Below, one piece after another: positions 63,484 to 64,000 of a stretch of DNA of 64,000 nucleotides. The DNA comes from Tremella fuciformis (taxonomy: Eukaryota > Basidiomycota > Tremellomycetes > Tremellales > Tremellaceae). The DNA lies in assembly GCA_032768795.1 (NCBI GenBank), contig CP136492.1, forward strand, positions 806,001 through 870,000, given 5' to 3'. Below the pieces are notes generated by a model. It was given only the letters and a program-made list of their open reading frames with translations. It was not told the DNA's origin and searched no databases. The position numbers were made by a program, and so were the translations under genes. Positions within the stretch are counted from its first letter, which is position 1; each line of letters begins with the position of its first letter.

Positions 63484-64000
63484 TCATAATTCACCCCGGA
63501 GGATGTCATCCGCCCATCTGCGGCCTCTGTCTTTCTCGCCTTCGGGCAGTGTCACACCGCTCTTCTCTAGCTTCTCCTCGGCCCACGCCATGAGCCTCAC
63601 CAGGCCACTCAATTTTGTTTCCGTGCCCTGGCCACCGTTCTCCAAGATGGCGCTGTTAAGCTCTTTGGCGACCTTGATACGCTGAGTGCGGCGCATGAGC
63701 TGGACAATAGGTGCGAAAGCCGGGTCTTGCAGCAGTGACATGGTCTCTGGAGATGGGGCTGGTGCCGGAGCGTCCGAAGCGTCATCCGCAAATTTGGCGA
63801 TATCGGGAAAGGCAAGCAAGGCCATAGTCTTCTCAAGATCTTGGAGAAACTCGGGATTCTGAGCACCTCGTGGCGCGAGCTCACGTGTGGCGAAGTCGAG
63901 CGCGGCGTCCACTTGATCCAAGCGGATGAGCTCGATGAGACGGAGAAGGTGGAGGTGAAAGAGGAGAGGCGGGTTGTTGTCGAGGATCTGATGTTAAGCT
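63484..64000 (-). CDS. GID8: GID complex subunit Gid8, C-terminal part
   Basis: Scaffold subunit of the GID/CTLH E3 ubiquitin ligase, which degrades gluconeogenic enzymes after glucose returns. The last exons read LLFHLHLLRLIELIRLDQVD, AALDFATRELAPRGAQNPEF, LQDLEKTMALLAFPDIAKF, then QLMRRTQRIKVAKELNSAIL. These are the CTLH and CRA helices typical of Gid8/TWA1. A Pro/Ala insert (DASDAPAPAPSPET) sits in the CRA part. The stop is TGA 63484-63486. An intron border (TCAG before ATCCTCGAC on the minus strand) lies close to 63988; the N-terminal LisH part is beyond the window. It converges with VCX1, 192 bp between stops. Confidence 0.9.

Overview
The window is nuclear DNA from a basidiomycete fungus, most likely a tremellomycete (Cryptococcus/Kwoniella-like). 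The genes are tightly packed on both strands and broken by many very short introns (mostly about 40-50 nt). They include a double hybrid histidine kinase of the Tco2 type described in Cryptococcus. No bacterial, viral, CRISPR or rRNA features are evident, and I saw no convincing tRNA. Exon boundaries were read by eye from splice signals and protein continuity, so gene ends are firmer than individual junctions.

Layout: 1-540 end of GTP cyclohydrolase II; 712-3161 (-) VPS1 dynamin; 3461-4143 repeat copy 1; 4237-5249 small membrane-anchored protein; 5499-9160 FUN30-type SNF2 remodeler; 9275-10057 (-) BET5 TRAPP subunit; 10470-15860 double hybrid histidine kinase; 16265-18253 (-) SGNH-type hydrolase; 18641-20188 (-) SLC35F-like transporter; 20411-22228 FEN1/XPG-like nuclease; 22437-22799 possible small gene; 23942-31128 a tandem array of six diverged intronless paralogs of unknown function; 31412-34291 DNM1 dynamin; 34586-36130 HAT1; 37602-38826 bZIP factor; 39079-41760 (-) MUS81; 41986-43942 NOP12; 44215-47048 Uds1-domain coiled-coil protein; 47419-49233 (-) hexose transporter; about 2.2 kb without a gene; 51568-52564 short-chain dehydrogenase; 52760-54952 mitochondrial P-loop ATPase; 55514-57494 homeodomain protein; 57660-58342 repeat copy 2; 58367-59938 SLX1; 59962-60518 (-) DPH3; 60888-61570 repeat copy 3; 61665-63291 VCX1-type Ca2+/H+ exchanger; 63484-64000 (-) end of GID8.

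Most genes are ordinary housekeeping functions: membrane fission and traffic (VPS1, DNM1, BET5), chromatin (FUN30, HAT1), DNA-structure nucleases (FEN-like, MUS81, SLX1), ribosome biogenesis (NOP12), signalling, transport and the GID ligase. They do not form one pathway.

Two things stand out. First, six same-strand, single-exon paralogs at 23.9-31.1 kb share two conserved blocks and match no family I recognise, in a neighbourhood where most genes carry several introns. Second, three seemingly identical 683-bp elements have Helitron-like ends (TC...hairpin...CTAG, followed by T). All three have the same orientation and each lies 24-94 bp upstream of a start codon. The window also holds at least five introns that seem to use GC-AG instead of GT-AG borders.
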